From: Cyclobacteriaceae bacterium
Lineage (GTDB): Bacteria; Bacteroidota; Bacteroidia; Cytophagales; Cyclobacteriaceae
DNA: 6,053 nt
Assembly (NCBI GenBank): GCA_019751475.1
Contig: JAIENH010000055.1
Location: 1 to 6,053, forward strand
Direction: 5' to 3'
Part shown: in pieces, positions 5,230 to 6,053 of the stretch
Layout of the letters: each line of letters begins with the position of its first letter
Position numbering within the stretch: the first letter of the stretch is position 1
Program-made: the position numbers and the translations under genes
Notes under the pieces: generated by a model
What the model saw: the letters and a program-made list of their open reading frames with translations, nothing else
Told to the model about the DNA's origin: nothing
Database searches by the model: none

Positions 5230-6053
5230 GATGTCACCGGTAGCTGATATTTAAGAACGGGTAGTTGTACACTGAATTTTTCTTCATCGCGGACAATCAC
5301 TTTCTCCTCACTGAAAAAACTGTAGCGCTTATGAATGTTTTCGAGGCCCACCCGGAAGCTGGTAGTGGGTTTCACGCTACTCGTTTTGCTATTGGTTACG
5401 ATCACGTGTGTATTGTCGCGAGCGCTGATATAGACGAGCAGAGGCTGATCTTTGCTGATCGCATTGTGCTTTACGGCATTCTCCACCAGCAGCTGTAAAG
5501 TCATTGGTGGCACCTGGGTGTCTAATACATTTTGCGGAACGTTGATTTCCAATTTCAAGTGATATTCGTACCGGACTTGCAGCAGGAAGTAATACGATTT
5601 CACAAATTCAAGCTCCTCGCGCAGCGAGATGAGTTTGCGTGTCTGGTGGGTGAGTACATAGCGAAACGTGTCCGCCATTCTGCGAATAAATTCTTCCGCC
5701 AGCCGCGTGTCACGGTACACCAGTGAGGAGACGGTGTTCAGGCAATTGAATAAATAGTGCGGACTGATTTGACTTTTCAATGATTCGAATTGTAATTCCA
5801 ATTGCCATCTGTCTGACCGAAGCTGTTCTGCCTGCGTAATGGCATAGTAGCGATACGAGTAAAACAACCCGTAGAAAATCTCATAGATGAAAATGGAGAT
5901 AACGAAGAGTATGTTGACCTTGAGAACCTCTTCTTCACTTAGCCTCACCAAATACTTGCCTGCCAGCGTGGTGAATAAGAGGGCGATAAGAAAATTGCCA
6001 GCCAGTCCCGCCATAAAGCGAGCTAAGAAATTGCTTTTCCAGTGAATGAATTT
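5226..6053 (-). CDS. LytS-like sensor histidine kinase (partial, 5' end outside window)
   Basis: The frame is open to the right edge with 13 further codons upstream of the first internal ATG at 6014, so the gene very likely begins outside the window and 275 residues are visible. Numbering from that ATG, two membrane helices (about 5-23 and 34-54) are the tail of a multi-pass sensor. A short linker leads to the His_kinase motif QISPHYLFNCLN at 82-93 with phospho-acceptor His86. RRMADTFRYVLTHQTRKLISLREEL at 111-135 is typical. The HATPase domain has an intact N-box, LQLLVENAVKHNA at 173-185, and a recognisable RVGLENIHKRY at 221-231, although the first glycine of the G-box is absent. It should autophosphorylate and feed the LytTR regulator. 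Its stop overlaps the next gene's start (ATGA). Confidence 0.93.
   Translation of the reverse strand, partial: KFIHWKSNFLARFMAGLAGNFLIALLFTTLAGKYLVRLSEEEVLKVNILFVISIFIYEIFYGLFYSYRYYAITQAEQLRSDRWQLELQFESLKSQISPHYLFNCLNTVSSLVYRDTRLAEEFIRRMADTFRYVLTHQTRKLISLREELEFVKSYYFLLQVRYEYHLKLEINVPQNVLDTQVPPMTLQLLVENAVKHNAISKDQPLLVYISARDNTHVIVTNSKTSSVKPTTSFRVGLENIHKRYSFFSEEKVIVRDEEKFSVQLPVLKYQLPVTS

Noticed and set aside
5226..6014. Kinase start at the ATG at 6014
   Set aside because: The frame stays open to the window edge, and the sensor would have only two of the expected membrane helices, so the true start is probably outside the window.

Overview
The window looks like chromosomal DNA from a Bacteroidetes bacterium, probably of the Cytophagales type. 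This is inferred from three things: the LytS-like kinase / LytTR regulator cluster, the near-absence of Shine-Dalgarno sequences before starts, and the character of the proteins. No rRNA or other phylogenetic marker is present. Coding density is very high. There are no tRNAs, insertion sequences, CRISPR arrays or long non-coding stretches.

Left part (1-1593): molybdenum cofactor (Moco) synthesis. On the minus strand lie moaD (sulfur carrier subunit of molybdopterin synthase) and the first 68 codons of moaE (catalytic subunit), which runs off the left edge. Across a 63-bp divergent gap, moaA (radical-SAM GTP 3',8-cyclase) starts on the plus strand.

Middle part (1610-3413): three more plus-strand genes follow moaA with gaps of 16, 9 and 1 bp, so the four probably form one operon. 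They encode a small exported protein resembling a trimmed sulfite-oxidase molybdopterin domain, a TauE/SafE-type membrane exporter started from TTG, and an exported DsrE-family protein with a single cysteine. Together they suggest an envelope sulfur-oxyanion or reduced-sulfur function linked to Moco supply. The exact substrate cannot be read from the sequence.

Right part (3410-6053): a minus-strand signalling cassette, transcribed from the right edge. The order is a canonical LytS-like sensor histidine kinase (5' end outside the window), a second LytS-like protein, then a LytR/AlgR-type response regulator with a LytTR DNA-binding domain. Both junctions are 4-bp ATGA overlaps, implying translational coupling. 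The second kinase-like protein has lost the phospho-acceptor histidine (Asp instead), the N-box Asn and His, and the glycine-rich box, while keeping the overall fold pattern. It is best read as a pseudokinase partner of the intact kinase. The regulator gene converges on the DsrE-family gene, and their stop codons overlap in a shared TTAA.

The most interesting points are the kinase/pseudokinase/regulator trio and the moaA-led set of exported sulfur-related proteins, one of which appears to lack the molybdenum-ligating cysteine of its family.
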